DNA of 64,000 nucleotides, from assembly GCA_035628995.1 (NCBI GenBank), contig DASPIR010000008.1, forward strand, positions 82,269 to 146,268. The letters are read 5' to 3'. The position numbers were made by a program, and so were the translations under genes. Below the pieces are notes generated by a model, which saw only the letters and a list, made by a program, of their open reading frames with translations, did not search any database and was not told the origin of the DNA. Shown in pieces: positions 1-8,661 of this stretch. Origin of the DNA: Clostridia bacterium. Its GTDB lineage: Bacteria; Bacillota; Clostridia; Lutisporales; Lutisporaceae. Every line of letters begins with the position of its first letter. The stretch's first letter is position 1.

Positions 1-1
1 C

Positions 2-670
2 AAAAGTCCGCATTACATAGCGCTTACTACTACCAAAGAAGATACTGAAGCTGAATTTTTGGGAGCATATTATATGCAGGCAGCAGTCAAAAAGCTGTAC
101 GATATGAATATAGGCAGCTGTTGGATAAATATAAGAAGCATATCTCACGACTTAAAATCGAAGCTGTTGAAAAACCATGAAGGAAGCATCAACTATCTAT
201 TGGCGCTCGGACTTGCAGATGAGGAAGCTATTAAACAGAAGACTCCACACATGACTGTAACAAATACAACGCCTGAATATAAACAAAACCCCTATGGAAC
301 AAAGGTTAATGAGGCTGCATCCTCTGACAGATCAAGGCATTCCATAGGTGAGATAGTATATTTATATGAATGGGGAAAACAAGCGACCTATGAGGAGTTG
401 GAAAGAAGAGGCGTGGCGGATATATTCTTCTATGTCAGAAACGCACCTTCTTATAAAAACTTGCAGCCCTGCAGATTAATATTGAAGGACGGAGAAATTG
501 ATCTCGCAATTCTACATCCTGAAGATGCAGCAAGCTATACTGATGCAGGCATTATGATGTACACCCTGGAAGGCTTGGCTAAAGATTTAGGAATTCCAGG
601 AGAATGGCATTTTATCAAAGATGATTCAAACAATAAGGAGTATCGCATAGTAGCAAAAATAAAACTATAA
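2..670 (+). CDS. Nitroreductase-family protein (TM1586-like), 5' end cut by window edge
   Basis: The reading frame is open from base 2, so the true start lies upstream and only the C-terminal 222 codons are present. The remaining sequence, with a GSCWINI segment followed by a second half containing NAPSYKNLQPCR and a GIMMYTLEGLAKDLGIPGEW stretch, fits the putative TM nitroreductase family (a tandem FMN-reductase fold in one chain). Such proteins bind FMN and are presumed NAD(P)H-dependent reductases of unknown substrate. The TTG at 59 is an internal codon rather than a start, because it has no Shine-Dalgarno and conserved sequence continues upstream. Family assignment is from motif recall, not a search. 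Confidence 0.7.
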   Translation, partial: KSPHYIALTTTKEDTEAEFLGAYYMQAAVKKLYDMNIGSCWINIRSISHDLKSKLLKNHEGSINYLLALGLADEEAIKQKTPHMTVTNTTPEYKQNPYGTKVNEAASSDRSRHSIGEIVYLYEWGKQATYEELERRGVADIFFYVRNAPSYKNLQPCRLILKDGEIDLAILHPEDAASYTDAGIMMYTLEGLAKDLGIPGEWHFIKDDSNNKEYRIVAKIKL

Positions 671-711
671 ATGGCTGGGAAGAAATAATTACATAAGTAA
701 AGGTGAGACAA

Positions 712-1365
712 ATGAAAAAGTATGATACTGTTATATTTGATTTGGATGGGACGTTGCTTAATACTCTTGAAGACCTTACAGATAGTGTCAATTATGTGTT
801 AGCATTGTATGGCTTTCCATGCAGAAGGATGGATGAGGTCAGGAGTTTTGTCGGTAATGGCGTAGCTAATTTAATGGGACTTTCCATATGTGATGGGTTT
901 GATAATCCGCATTATGAAAAATGTCTTGCAGATTTTCGCAACCATTATTCGGGGAATCTGCAAAACAAAACTGGTGCTTATAAAGGAGTTATGGAGCTTT
1001 TAGGAGAATTATCAAAAGAAAATTATAAGCTGGCAATTGTATCAAACAAATTTGATAAAGCAGTAAAAGAGCTTAACGAAGTCTATTTTGGAGAATATAT
1101 AAAAGTGGCAATTGGAGAAGCAGAAGGTGTTTCTAAGAAGCCAGCACCTGATACTGTGATAAAAGCACTTGAGGAATTAGGTTCTGCTGCTGATAAAGCG
1201 GTATATGTAGGTGATTCAGAAGTGGATGCTAAAACTGCTAAAAATTCTGGGATTATGTTTGTAGGTGTAACATGGGGATTTCGGGATAGAGAGGTTTTGG
1301 AACAGGAAGGTGCAGACTATATTATTGATAGACCGCAGGAATTATTAAAAATAATTGAAGCATAG
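712..1365 (+). CDS. HAD-superfamily hydrolase, phosphoglycolate phosphatase-like
   Basis: This is a cytoplasmic phosphatase of the haloacid dehalogenase superfamily, about 217 residues. Motif I is FDLDGTLLNT near the N-terminus (nucleophile and acid/base Asp), motif II is the serine in IVSNK, and the C-terminal YVGDSEVDAKTAKNSG is motif IV with its Mg-binding aspartates. A helical cap domain lies between motifs I and II. Length and motifs match Gph/PpaX-type phosphatases, but the substrate cannot be read from sequence. The ATG at 712 is preferred to the GTG at 703 because AAGGTGAG lies 6 bases before it and overlaps the GTG. Confidence 0.85.
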   Translation: MKKYDTVIFDLDGTLLNTLEDLTDSVNYVLALYGFPCRRMDEVRSFVGNGVANLMGLSICDGFDNPHYEKCLADFRNHYSGNLQNKTGAYKGVMELLGELSKENYKLAIVSNKFDKAVKELNEVYFGEYIKVAIGEAEGVSKKPAPDTVIKALEELGSAADKAVYVGDSEVDAKTAKNSGIMFVGVTWGFRDREVLEQEGADYIIDRPQELLKIIEA

Positions 1366-1446
1366 GGATAAGGAACTGAATACTCATACAAGCAATTGCA
1401 CGAGGCACAATCCAAAATATAACTCTATATACGAAAGGAGATAATA

Positions 1447-1833
1447 GTGGAAAACGAAAAAAAGGAATACAGTACCATTGATGAATATGTGAGATGTTTC
1501 CCCTCTGAAATCCAAAAAAAGTTGGAAGAGATACGAGCTGCAGTAAAAGCGATAGCACCAGATGCAGAAGAAAAAATAAGCTATCAGATGCCTACATTTT
1601 ACTTAAACGGGAATTTGGTACATTTTGCTGCGTTTAAAGATCATATCGGATTTTATCCGATACCAAGTGGTATTGAGGCATTTGAACAGGAATTGAAAGA
1701 GTATAAAAGAGGGAAAGGGTCAGTACAGTTTCCTCTGAATCAACCATTACCTATGGAATTAATCAGAAGAATAGTTGAATTTAGAGTTGAAGAGAATCGC
1801 AGAAAGCCTGCGAAGAATACCAGAAAAATATAA
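1447..1833 (+). CDS. DUF1801 (YdhG-like) protein
   Basis: A 128-residue protein with the DUF1801 pattern: the helical IDEYVRCFPSEIQKKLEEIR segment, then EEKISYQMPTFYLNGNLVHFAAFKDHIGFYP and a basic C-terminal tail. The fold is YjbR/CyaY-like. Some relatives are annotated as putative iron chaperones, but no function is established, and none is inferred here. The start is GTG at 1447 with a GAAAGGAGAT ribosome-binding site 7 bases upstream. It follows the HAD gene after about 80 bases and may be co-transcribed with it. Confidence 0.75.
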   Translation: MENEKKEYSTIDEYVRCFPSEIQKKLEEIRAAVKAIAPDAEEKISYQMPTFYLNGNLVHFAAFKDHIGFYPIPSGIEAFEQELKEYKRGKGSVQFPLNQPLPMELIRRIVEFRVEENRRKPAKNTRKI

Positions 1834-1917
1834 TTAAATCTGGTGAAAATTTTATTAAGCCTCAGAGAAAGCGAGTAGGAGGAGATTCAAATATATTCAA
1901 GTGTTAAAGGACTGCCA

Positions 1918-2010
1918 ATGGAGGGTGCAGTTGCACTATTTTGTGCTGTGCTTGTTGTTCTTTATGGCAATACTATAAATTATAGAAAACAGAAAAAGAA
2001 TGAGGGATAG
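1918..2010 (+). CDS. Possible 30-residue membrane peptide
   Basis: A short frame from ATG 1918 to TAG 2010 encodes one hydrophobic helix (GAVALFCAVLVVLYG) followed by a basic tail (RKQKK). AAAGGA precedes the ATG at suitable spacing, and a much stronger AGGAGGAG lies at about 1877-1884 in front of the same open frame but with no ordinary start codon after it. Single-helix peptides with basic tails are common in Firmicutes. It could equally be the relic of a longer gene whose start has been lost. No homologue is recognised. Confidence 0.3.
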   Translation: MEGAVALFCAVLVVLYGNTINYRKQKKNEG

Positions 2011-2034
2011 ACTTCGAGGTTATTAGGTTATTAT

Positions 2035-2074
2035 ACTTATCACTTGCGAAAGGTCGCCTGGGTGACCGATAAGT
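2035..2074 (+). other. Two-tier stem-loop, unassigned
   Basis: ACTTATC at 2035-2041 pairs with GATAAGT at 2068-2074, enclosing GGTC/GACC around an 8-base loop. It lies in the 178-base gap before the FAD oxidoreductase gene and has no T-run, so it is not an intrinsic terminator. It does not match a riboswitch class I know. The rest of the gap (2075-2170) shows no further clear signal. Confidence 0.35.
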
Positions 2075-2188
2075 TTGGTGTCACATGGCAATTGGTGTGG
2101 GAGTAGACAGAACCCTATTTCATATGATTATTATTCCAATATCCTGGTTAATATAATATTGCCAGAAAACCAGGAGGAGTAAAGAAAA

Positions 2189-3286
2189 ATGAAAGTTGCA
2201 ATATTAGGAGCAGGACTATCAGGGCTGTCATGTGCGAAATATCTTGAGGATAATAATATAGAACCAGTAATTTTTGAAAAACGTGAAAGAGTCGGTGAGC
2301 GCTTTCCCAATATGGAATCAGTTATGCAATTAGTACATAGGCCGATGAAAGACCCGGTTATCTATATAAATAAAAAGTATAACATTAATCTGATGCCAAC
2401 AGGATTAGTACATACAATAGAAATATATTCTCCTAATCATAAAGCAACTTTTACAGGTTACAACTTAGGATATACATCAATACGCGGCCATGATGACCGC
2501 TCTTGGGAATGTCAGTTGGCCAGGCAAATTAAAGCAAAGATTCATTTTAATTCTACGGTCACTTGGCAGGAGCTTGAAGAGGATTTTGACTGGGTTATAA
2601 TTGCTACAGGAGATCCCACTATATCAAGAGAACTTAAGGTATGGAGGACAGATATCGAAGCATTTTTGAAGGGCTGTATCGTCAAGGGCAAATTCGACCT
2701 GGGTGTTTCAAAAATCTGGTTGAATACTAAATTAAGCAAAAATTGCATGGTGTATTTTGCACCCTTTGATGCAAATGAAGCCAGCTATTGTACAGTAGCA
2801 ATTCCCTCTTCGCCAGAGGAACTGGATACCCTTTGGTCAAGAACAATAGAAGAACTGAAGTTTGAACCTATACCCAAGACTGAATTTAAGTATGAAGAAT
2901 ATAAAATGGGAAGGGTCTCGACCAGACGAATAGGAAAGAAACTACTTATTGGTGCAGCAGGAGGGTTTGTTTTACCTTTTATGGGGTTTGGTCAAATTCC
3001 ATCAATATTAAGTGGTGTATATGCTGCTGAGTCAATAATTACAGGCAAAGACTACAATAAATTGACTTCATGGTTTGATAAACAATATGCAGATGAATTA
3101 ATACTAAGAAAATATGTAGACAACATGGATAACAAAGGATTAGATAGATTGGTTTCTTTTCTTAGTCTACCAATGGTTAGCAAACTTGCAGCCAATACCA
3201 ATTTACCCGTTTTAGGCATAGCAGCAAAAGCCATTCGCTCTAGGAATCTTATAAAAAGACCCATAGCGCAAAAGACTAAAATATGA
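2189..3286 (+). CDS. FAD-dependent oxidoreductase (NAD(P)-binding Rossmann)
   Basis: A 365-residue flavoprotein. The N-terminus VAILGAGLSGLSCAKYLE carries the GxGxxG dinucleotide-binding loop (Gly7, Gly9, Gly12), ending at Glu30 in VIFEK, as expected for the ribose contact. A second FAD-contact region is IIATGDP in the middle, and GAAGGFVLPFMGFGQIPSILSGVYAAE near the C-terminus resembles the FAD-closing motif of geranylgeranyl-reductase-like oxidoreductases. The substrate is unknown. The start has an AGGAGGAG ribosome-binding site. No membrane segment is obvious. The next gene, on the same strand, is a radical SAM protein 64 bases away. Confidence 0.75.
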   Translation: MKVAILGAGLSGLSCAKYLEDNNIEPVIFEKRERVGERFPNMESVMQLVHRPMKDPVIYINKKYNINLMPTGLVHTIEIYSPNHKATFTGYNLGYTSIRGHDDRSWECQLARQIKAKIHFNSTVTWQELEEDFDWVIIATGDPTISRELKVWRTDIEAFLKGCIVKGKFDLGVSKIWLNTKLSKNCMVYFAPFDANEASYCTVAIPSSPEELDTLWSRTIEELKFEPIPKTEFKYEEYKMGRVSTRRIGKKLLIGAAGGFVLPFMGFGQIPSILSGVYAAESIITGKDYNKLTSWFDKQYADELILRKYVDNMDNKGLDRLVSFLSLPMVSKLAANTNLPVLGIAAKAIRSRNLIKRPIAQKTKI

Positions 3287-3350
3287 CACACAGTTGTCAT
3301 GTTACTCATGTTATACTGGTTGTATAATATGATGAAAAGGATTATGAAAT

Positions 3351-4238
3351 ATGAAGTATATTCCGGCAAAGACAATCATTTCAGGCTATATGGACAATAA
3401 TTCCTGGTTTGGCTGCAACTATAATATGAATATTTACAAAGGCTGCTGTCATGGCTGCATCTACTGTGACAGCCGCAGTGAATGCTATCATGTAGAGAAC
3501 TTTGATGAGGTAAGGGCGAAAGAGAATGCTCTTGCCATAATTGAGCGTGAGCTAAAATCCAAACGCAGAACTGGTGTGGTTGGAACAGGTGCAATGAGTG
3601 ATCCGTACAATGCATTTGAAAATAAATACCGTTTGACAAGAGGTGCGCTATCACTTATCAACACCTACCGATTTGGTGCCTCCATTGCTACAAAGAGTAA
3701 TTTGATTACAAGGGACATAGATATTCTAAAGGAAATACAAAGCCATTCTCCTGTACTAATTAAGATCACAGTTACCACATGGGATGATGAACTATGTAAA
3801 AAGATAGAGCCTAATGTGGCAGTATCATCAAAGCGGTTTGCTGCGGTTAAAGAGCTCTCCGATCAGGGTATATTTACAGGCATCCTACTCATGCCTGTAT
3901 TGCCATTTTTGGAGGATAACGAGGAAAATATAAGAGACATCATACGTTATGCATATGAGAGCGGGGCAAAATTTATTTATCCCGCTTTTGGTGTAACATT
4001 GAGGCAAAACCAAAGGGCTTGGTATTATGAAAAGCTTGATGAGCAGTTTCCTACCCTCAAGCAGAAGTACATACAGCAGTTTGGCAATTCCTATGAGTGT
4101 CATTCGCCAAAAGCGGAGATGTTGCGGCAGATGTTTCAGAAGGAATGTGACAGATATGGCATACTATATAGTATGGGAGATATCATAAAGAGTTACAAGC
4201 AGGGATATGGGAATACTCAGCTTTCACTATTTGATTAA
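3351..4238 (+). CDS. SPL-family radical SAM protein
   Basis: A 295-residue radical SAM enzyme of the COG1533 (spore photoproduct lyase-like) family. Cys32, Cys36 and Cys39 in GCCHGCIYCD form the CxxxCxxC [4Fe-4S]/SAM site. TGAMSDPYNAFENKYRLTR and the following ATKSNLITRDIDIL are typical of this family. It is shorter than true spore photoproduct lyase and may act on another substrate, so SplB is not claimed. The ATG at 3351 is preceded by a weak AAAAGGA. A TATAAT hexamer at 3323-3328 could be its own -10. Confidence 0.8.
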   Translation: MKYIPAKTIISGYMDNNSWFGCNYNMNIYKGCCHGCIYCDSRSECYHVENFDEVRAKENALAIIERELKSKRRTGVVGTGAMSDPYNAFENKYRLTRGALSLINTYRFGASIATKSNLITRDIDILKEIQSHSPVLIKITVTTWDDELCKKIEPNVAVSSKRFAAVKELSDQGIFTGILLMPVLPFLEDNEENIRDIIRYAYESGAKFIYPAFGVTLRQNQRAWYYEKLDEQFPTLKQKYIQQFGNSYECHSPKAEMLRQMFQKECDRYGILYSMGDIIKSYKQGYGNTQLSLFD

Positions 4239-4249
4239 CACATAGAACA

Positions 4250-4288
4250 AAAACAGTCTTACATCTATTGTACAGCCTGTTTTTTTTA
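4250..4288 (+). terminator. Intrinsic terminator after the radical SAM gene
   Basis: AAAACAG (4250-4256) pairs with CTGTTTT (4277-4283) and is followed by a run of T. The stem is short with a 20-base loop, so strength is uncertain. Confidence 0.5.
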
Positions 4289-4296
4289 TCGATACA

Positions 4297-4825
4297 CTAA
4301 AATATCCTTACCACCGTGCCAACACCTACATTGTTGAAGAGATCTTCCACATCCTTGTTGAACATCCTGACACAGCCATTAGAAGCTGCTGTGCCAATGG
4401 AAGCGGGATTATTGGTGCCATGGATTCCATAGCTGGGTGCTGTTAAGCCCATCCACCTGGTGCCATAAGGCCCCCCAGGATTGACCTGCTTGGTCTTTAT
4501 ATAGGTCGTTTAGATCAATTCCGTAGTTTGAGTACAAAAGCTGCTGAGAGGAAATGCCGAAGTATTCGGCTATTGATTCCATTGTGTCACCTGAAGCAAC
4601 AACATAGTAGTTTGTTGTGGGACAGGCAGGATATAATTGAGTTTTCATAGGAACACAAAGCTGCTGGCCGACTTGCAGTTGGTTCGGACTGATGCCCGGG
4701 TTGGCTTTTATGATGTCGCTGACGATTGTATTGTAGAAAAAGGCAATGCTACCAAGTGTGTCACCAGACCTGACGATATAAGGGACGGATCCGCTTGGAC
4801 ACTGTCTGTATGCTCCGTTAGTCAT
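4297..4825 (-). pseudogene. LysM / L,D-transpeptidase gene with internal deletion and frame shift
   Basis: The frame beginning at ATG 4825 (GGGGGTGAT upstream) encodes one complete LysM domain (YIVRSGDTLGSIAFFYN...QVGQQLCVP) and most of a second (YYVVASGDTMESIAEYF), then runs out of sense to a stop at 4409. In another frame, from about 4503 down to the TAG at 4297, the C-terminal half of a YkuD L,D-transpeptidase is readable: [32 protein letters not shown] with the catalytic cysteine, and NKDVEDLF. The end of LysM2 and the N-terminal part of YkuD are missing, so a deletion fused the halves out of frame. A truncated LysM product could still be made. The intact YkuD gene 2 kb away shows what has been lost. 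Confidence 0.8.
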
Positions 4826-4898
4826 ATTAATCACCCCCAAAAAGAATGCATTTACATAATATTCCATAGGGGCGGCTAATGTTACACTAATTGGTCGG

Positions 4899-5633
4899 TT
4901 ATTTAACAATCTCGGGATCTACTCTCAGATCATCCTTTTTCTTATACAGAAGGTTGTGCAGAAAGGCTATGATGCGGTCTTTCATGAAAAAACCTGTGAG
5001 CAAAAGCAGGCATGCGAATACAGAGACTATGGCTACAACTGCATAATTGCCCTGCTGCAGATTTGCTCCAATATAGGAAGATGCAACTATGGCGGGTATA
5101 CGTGCAACTGAAGATATCATAAAAAACGTCATAGGTCTTACAGGGGTAATCCCTGCCAGATAGCTCAAAGCATCCTTGGGCATGCCCGGTATAAGGAACA
5201 AGATGAACATCGCAATTTCAGACTTTGGATTGTTTATGAGAAAGCTGAACTTTTCAAGCAGCTCTTTTGGCGTAAACAGATTAATAAGGGAGTATCCCAG
5301 AAGTCTGGAAGCGAAGAAAACAATGATAGAGCCAAGTGTGATCCCTATAATTGAATAGATGGACCCAAACAGTGTCCCATAGATATATCCCCCTGCAATC
5401 TGGGTCAGATCTCCCGGCAAGGCTGCGATTATGACCTGTAGAGTCTGTACACCTATAAATACAATAATTCCTGTTGCACCGTAGGACGACAGTATGGTTT
5501 TGAAAGCACCGGGATTTGACGCCATGTATACTATATTTGCTGAATACTTTAAAGCAGTAATTGCTACGGCGGAAATAAAAAGCAGCAGCAAGCTTACTCT
5601 GATTAATAGTTGTATTAGCTTTTGTCTATTCAT
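4899..5633 (-). CDS. TVP38/TMEM64-family VTT-domain membrane protein
   Basis: A 244-residue polytopic membrane protein with about six hydrophobic segments. The central VTT/SNARE-associated region carries AALPGDLTQIAGGYIYGTLFG and FLIPGMPKDALSYLAGITPVRPMTF, matching the re-entrant-loop signature of DedA/TVP38 proteins, which are linked to lipid scrambling and envelope homeostasis. The C-terminus is cytoplasmic and charged. The ribosome-binding site is GAGGAG, 6 bases before the ATG. It is followed on the same strand by the LysM remnant. Confidence 0.8.
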   Translation of the reverse strand: MNRQKLIQLLIRVSLLLLFISAVAITALKYSANIVYMASNPGAFKTILSSYGATGIIVFIGVQTLQVIIAALPGDLTQIAGGYIYGTLFGSIYSIIGITLGSIIVFFASRLLGYSLINLFTPKELLEKFSFLINNPKSEIAMFILFLIPGMPKDALSYLAGITPVRPMTFFMISSVARIPAIVASSYIGANLQQGNYAVVAIVSVFACLLLLTGFFMKDRIIAFLHNLLYKKKDDLRVDPEIVK

Positions 5634-5654
5634 ATATTATTCTCCTCGCATAAA

Positions 5655-6209
5655 TCAGACCTGTATAAAGACTGGGAAAAGGTAGCGCTCATTTACAAAC
5701 CCCTCATATAGGATTTCTCTGTTTTTTATAGAGTATAAATCGTCTGTTCTTGTTAACTCAGGGTCTTTCTCGGATTCCAGCACATTGCTTTTTATCAATG
5801 CTTCAGATATAAATTGGGAACAGAAATAATAGTTTTTCCTTTTTAGCGGTTTATTAAGCAGGATTCCATATAAACCTAAGAAATTGTATTTATATTTATC
5901 TTTTTCTTTTGAAAACTTCTCAATATATTCCTGAAGCGCATAATACTGTTCATCTGTTATTTTTACTCTTAGAATCATGCATTCACAGCTCGCAGATTTG
6001 CTGAATACCCCGCCATGGAGGCTTTCTACAACGAAACCTCCCGAAAAAGGATTGTTGGGATTAATTCTGCCAAAGGAATACATTTCGGTAAAATCACTGT
6101 CAAAGCTGAGGGATGCATGAGGATACCTTATATCGGAAAAGGCAGAAATCAGCCTGGAGAGCCAAGTACCTGTTTTTGAAAAAACTAAATAAATATATCT
6201 GTTGTTCAT
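5655..6209 (-). CDS. Permuted papain-like (NlpC/P60/YiiX-type) protein
   Basis: A 184-residue protein of unknown substrate. The arrangement suggests a circularly permuted papain fold: an early histidine in RYPHASLSFD, followed 100 residues later by a cysteine in YYFCSQFISEAL that starts a helix. FSKTGTWLSRLISAF is a typical opening for this group. There is no signal peptide, so a cytoplasmic location is likely. It precedes the VTT gene by 21 bases on the same strand and probably shares its transcript. Enzymatic activity is inferred, not shown. Confidence 0.6.
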   Translation of the reverse strand: MNNRYIYLVFSKTGTWLSRLISAFSDIRYPHASLSFDSDFTEMYSFGRINPNNPFSGGFVVESLHGGVFSKSASCECMILRVKITDEQYYALQEYIEKFSKEKDKYKYNFLGLYGILLNKPLKRKNYYFCSQFISEALIKSNVLESEKDPELTRTDDLYSIKNREILYEGFVNERYLFPVFIQV

Positions 6210-6356
6210 ATGCCATTACCACTCCTAACAGTTCAAATAAAGCAGCATTACTGCCTATAATGTATTTTAGACTTTAATACTTACAGTAGTTTTAAAGAAA
6301 CATTAGAATTCAATTAGATAGTGCTCTTACAGGGTACATATATAGGTAAAGACGAA

Positions 6357-6400
6357 AAAAACGACAGCTTGCGTCAAACAAGCTATCGTTATTTTTTTTT
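6357..6400 (-). terminator. Intrinsic terminator after the L,D-transpeptidase gene
   Basis: AACGACAGCTTG (6360-6371) pairs with CAAGCTATCGTT (6379-6390). A run of T follows on both strands, so it can stop transcription leftward from the YkuD gene and rightward as well. Confidence 0.75.
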
Positions 6401-6425
6401 GCTGATTAGAAAATAAAAAAATTAA

Positions 6426-6800
6426 CTATACAATTTTGACTTTCGTACCCACGCCCACCAAATTAAACAGTTCAATAACGTCCTTATTGTACATCCTGAT
6501 GCATCCGTGAGATACAGCCTTCCCAATGGATGAAGGATTATTTGTGCCATGTATTCCATAGCCCTTTCTGTTAAGTCCCATCCATCTTGCTCCGAAGGGG
6601 CCACCCGGGTTCACTTGTTTATTGATTATTCTATAAGTGCCTGTTGGAGTTTTAGTCAGGATTTTTCCAGTAGCTATAGGGTATGACTTGAACCACTTTC
6701 CATCCTTAAGCAAATGGAGCTTACGTGTCTTGGTATTTACAGTTATGCTGTAGCTTACACGATAATACTCAGGGCTTCTCATAAAAGGACAGTAATACAT
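6426..6800 (-). CDS. L,D-transpeptidase (YkuD domain)
   Basis: A 124-residue single-domain YkuD protein. It shows VNTKTRKLHLLKDGKWFKSYP, the TPTGTY motif, IHGTNNPSSIG with the conserved His-Gly, and SHGCIRM with the catalytic cysteine. These enzymes make 3-3 peptide cross-links in peptidoglycan, and in spore formers they often act in the spore cortex. There is no signal peptide or LysM, which suggests non-classical delivery, for example inside the mother cell. The ribosome-binding site AGGAGGAG is strong. It is closely similar to the C-terminal remnant at 4297-4503. Confidence 0.88.
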   Translation of the reverse strand: MYYCPFMRSPEYYRVSYSITVNTKTRKLHLLKDGKWFKSYPIATGKILTKTPTGTYRIINKQVNPGGPFGARWMGLNRKGYGIHGTNNPSSIGKAVSHGCIRMYNKDVIELFNLVGVGTKVKIV

Positions 6801-7054
6801 AATACTCCTCCTATATGCTTCGCACTAAATCACTAATATAATTCTTCAATAGTGCGAAACGTTTTCATTGATGTTATAAATCACAGCTATTCCACGTCAC
6901 CTTCTATTGCGATTTATATGCAAAATGAATGTGATATGTAATGTGTTCTTAGAAAATATTGTCGTTCAGAACTATATATATGTGGGAATACAGTAATATG
7001 AAGCATATCTGCATAAAATTTGTTTATACTAGTATTGAAATGAGGTGAAAACAT

Positions 7055-7411
7055 ATGAAACATGTCAGTGCAATTTTAATAAAATTTATTATGGTTGCAG
7101 TGGTGCTATCAATTATACTTCTTTACACTACCAATCTTACTTTTTCTAATATACTGACGATATCAGCGGTAATAACAGTTGCAGCCTATTTGATTGGAGA
7201 CTTGGGCATACTTCCTAAAACGAATAATATTATTGCGACCACCGCTGATGCAGGTTTATCATTAGTTGTCCTTTTAGTGTTCAACTGGGTCTATCCTTGG
7301 GCGGCCATTTCATTTTTCGATGCATTGCTGGCTGCAGTGGGATTAGCCTTGGGAGAATGGGTATTTCATAAGATTATATCACCGCCCCCTGCAGTACGTT
7401 ACCGCAGATAG
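7055..7411 (+). CDS. DUF2512 (YndM-like) membrane protein
   Basis: A 118-residue protein with four predicted transmembrane helices and a short basic C-terminus. The repeated hydrophobic layout with LIGDLGILPKTNNI and a terminal FHK motif matches DUF2512, a family restricted mostly to spore-forming Firmicutes and without known function. GAGGTGA lies 8 bases before the ATG. It is monocistronic and ends at a terminator. The upstream region (6801-7054) holds the divergent promoters of this gene and the L,D-transpeptidase gene. Confidence 0.75.
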   Translation: MKHVSAILIKFIMVAVVLSIILLYTTNLTFSNILTISAVITVAAYLIGDLGILPKTNNIIATTADAGLSLVVLLVFNWVYPWAAISFFDALLAAVGLALGEWVFHKIISPPPAVRYRR

Positions 7412-7448
7412 GAGCGGCCAAAACTAACTTGAAATCAATAAAAACAAG

Positions 7449-7478
7449 AAACACCTTGGATAGGGTGTTTTTTGTTTT
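7449..7478 (+). terminator. Intrinsic terminator
   Basis: AAACACC (7449-7455) pairs with GGGTGTTT (7463-7470), followed by TTTTGTTTTT. Confidence 0.85.
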
Positions 7479-7571
7479 TATAAATTTCACTTAGCTATTA
7501 AAGGAAATAAATTACAAGTGCAGAATATATTGTACTAACTGTTTATTGCAATGAAGAAAGGTGGGGTTGAT

Positions 7572-8075
7572 ATGAGAGAAAAGCTTGTACCGGATGATTT
7601 TATTGTTCCTGAGAAGCTTGAAACAGAAAAGCTGCGATTAAGAATGCTGTCTACTGATGATGTTGTGAAGGACTATGAGGCGGTAATGACGAGTATAGAA
7701 CATCTGCAAAGCTTATGTGATCCGTATGCAAGCGGTATATGGCCACGAGAAGATATGACTATTGAAGAGGACTTAAGAGATCTGGAAAGACATCAAAGTG
7801 AATTCCTGGCAAGAATAGCTTTCGCATATACTGTAATGTCTTTGGATGAAAGTGAATGCCTGGGTTGTGTATATATTGACCCAAGCCATGTAAAGGAATA
7901 TGATGCAGAAGTATATCTATGGGTAAGGCAGAGTGAGCTTGAAAGAGGGCTGGAAGAGCACTTGTTTCAAACAGCGCAGAAGTGGCTGGATGAAGTGTGG
8001 CATTTCAAAAGGGTTGCATATCCCGGAATAAAGATTGGGTGGGAAGAATGGAGAAGTTTAAGATTCATGGACTAA
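7572..8075 (+). CDS. GNAT-like N-acetyltransferase
   Basis: A 168-residue protein resembling GNAT acetyltransferases of the RimJ type: ETEKLRLRMLSTDDV near the N-terminus and a central strand FAYTVMSLDESECLGCVYIDP. The acetyl-CoA loop (Q/RxxGxG/A) that normally follows is not clear, and the C-terminus is short, so activity is uncertain. ATG 7572 is preferred to the in-frame ATG at 7551, because the latter lies in the GAAAGGTGGGG ribosome-binding site. It is followed after 20 bases by a lipoprotein gene and probably shares its transcript. Confidence 0.6.
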   Translation: MREKLVPDDFIVPEKLETEKLRLRMLSTDDVVKDYEAVMTSIEHLQSLCDPYASGIWPREDMTIEEDLRDLERHQSEFLARIAFAYTVMSLDESECLGCVYIDPSHVKEYDAEVYLWVRQSELERGLEEHLFQTAQKWLDEVWHFKRVAYPGIKIGWEEWRSLRFMD

Positions 8076-8095
8076 TTATAACGGAGGTGTTTGTA

Positions 8096-8635
8096 GTGAA
8101 ACGCAGCAGATATGCATTGATAGTGATTGCCTTTTTACTTTTAACTCTGGTTGGATGTCAGAGTAAGGAGCAGTCCGATGTGCAGCCTCAACCAGAGATT
8201 AAAGCTGATACTAAACTGATTGAGGCGGTGGCAAGCGACTCGATAAATACTGAGGGGATGACAAAGCTCGGGGAGTTCTCCAATGATATAGACATGGATA
8301 ATATTGAAGAGAAGATAGAGTTGTTTACAGCTGCGGGACGAGATGAAAAGGGAGAAATGGGGTGGGACGATGGCCAGGATTGGGTATTGGTGGTCCGTGA
8401 TGGGGATAAGTCCTACCCTCTATTATCTCAGTATGTGCAGTTAGGGGTGGTTTATTTCACCGTATCTAACAGCGGTGAGGAGCCAACACAGAATATCACT
8501 GTAATAGTAGCAGAAGGTGCAAGCTTTAGCATGATGGGCTATGCTTTTGATAAAGAAAAGAATGGATTTAGGGAGGAACCTCTATATAAATCAGAGGATG
8601 ACTGCTGGATTTATAGTTCAATGCCAAGTTACTAA
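8096..8635 (+). CDS. Putative lipoprotein
   Basis: About 179 residues beginning with a lipoprotein signal: a basic KRSR start, hydrophobic YALIVIAFLLLTLV, and the lipobox LVGC. The mature part has an acidic low-complexity linker followed by a globular domain with DIDMDNIEEKIELFTA, which resembles the calcium-binding or beta-propeller-like lead of several secreted proteins, but no family is assigned. GTG 8096 follows GGAGGTG by 8 bases. Longer in-frame starts overlap the acetyltransferase gene and are unlikely. Confidence 0.7.
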   Translation: MKRSRYALIVIAFLLLTLVGCQSKEQSDVQPQPEIKADTKLIEAVASDSINTEGMTKLGEFSNDIDMDNIEEKIELFTAAGRDEKGEMGWDDGQDWVLVVRDGDKSYPLLSQYVQLGVVYFTVSNSGEEPTQNITVIVAEGASFSMMGYAFDKEKNGFREEPLYKSEDDCWIYSSMPSY

Positions 8636-8661
8636 AATTCTCTACAAAAGGGGGCAGCACG

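Noticed and set aside
2035..2074. c-di-GMP or SAM riboswitch
   Set aside because: Conserved cores of those classes were not found.
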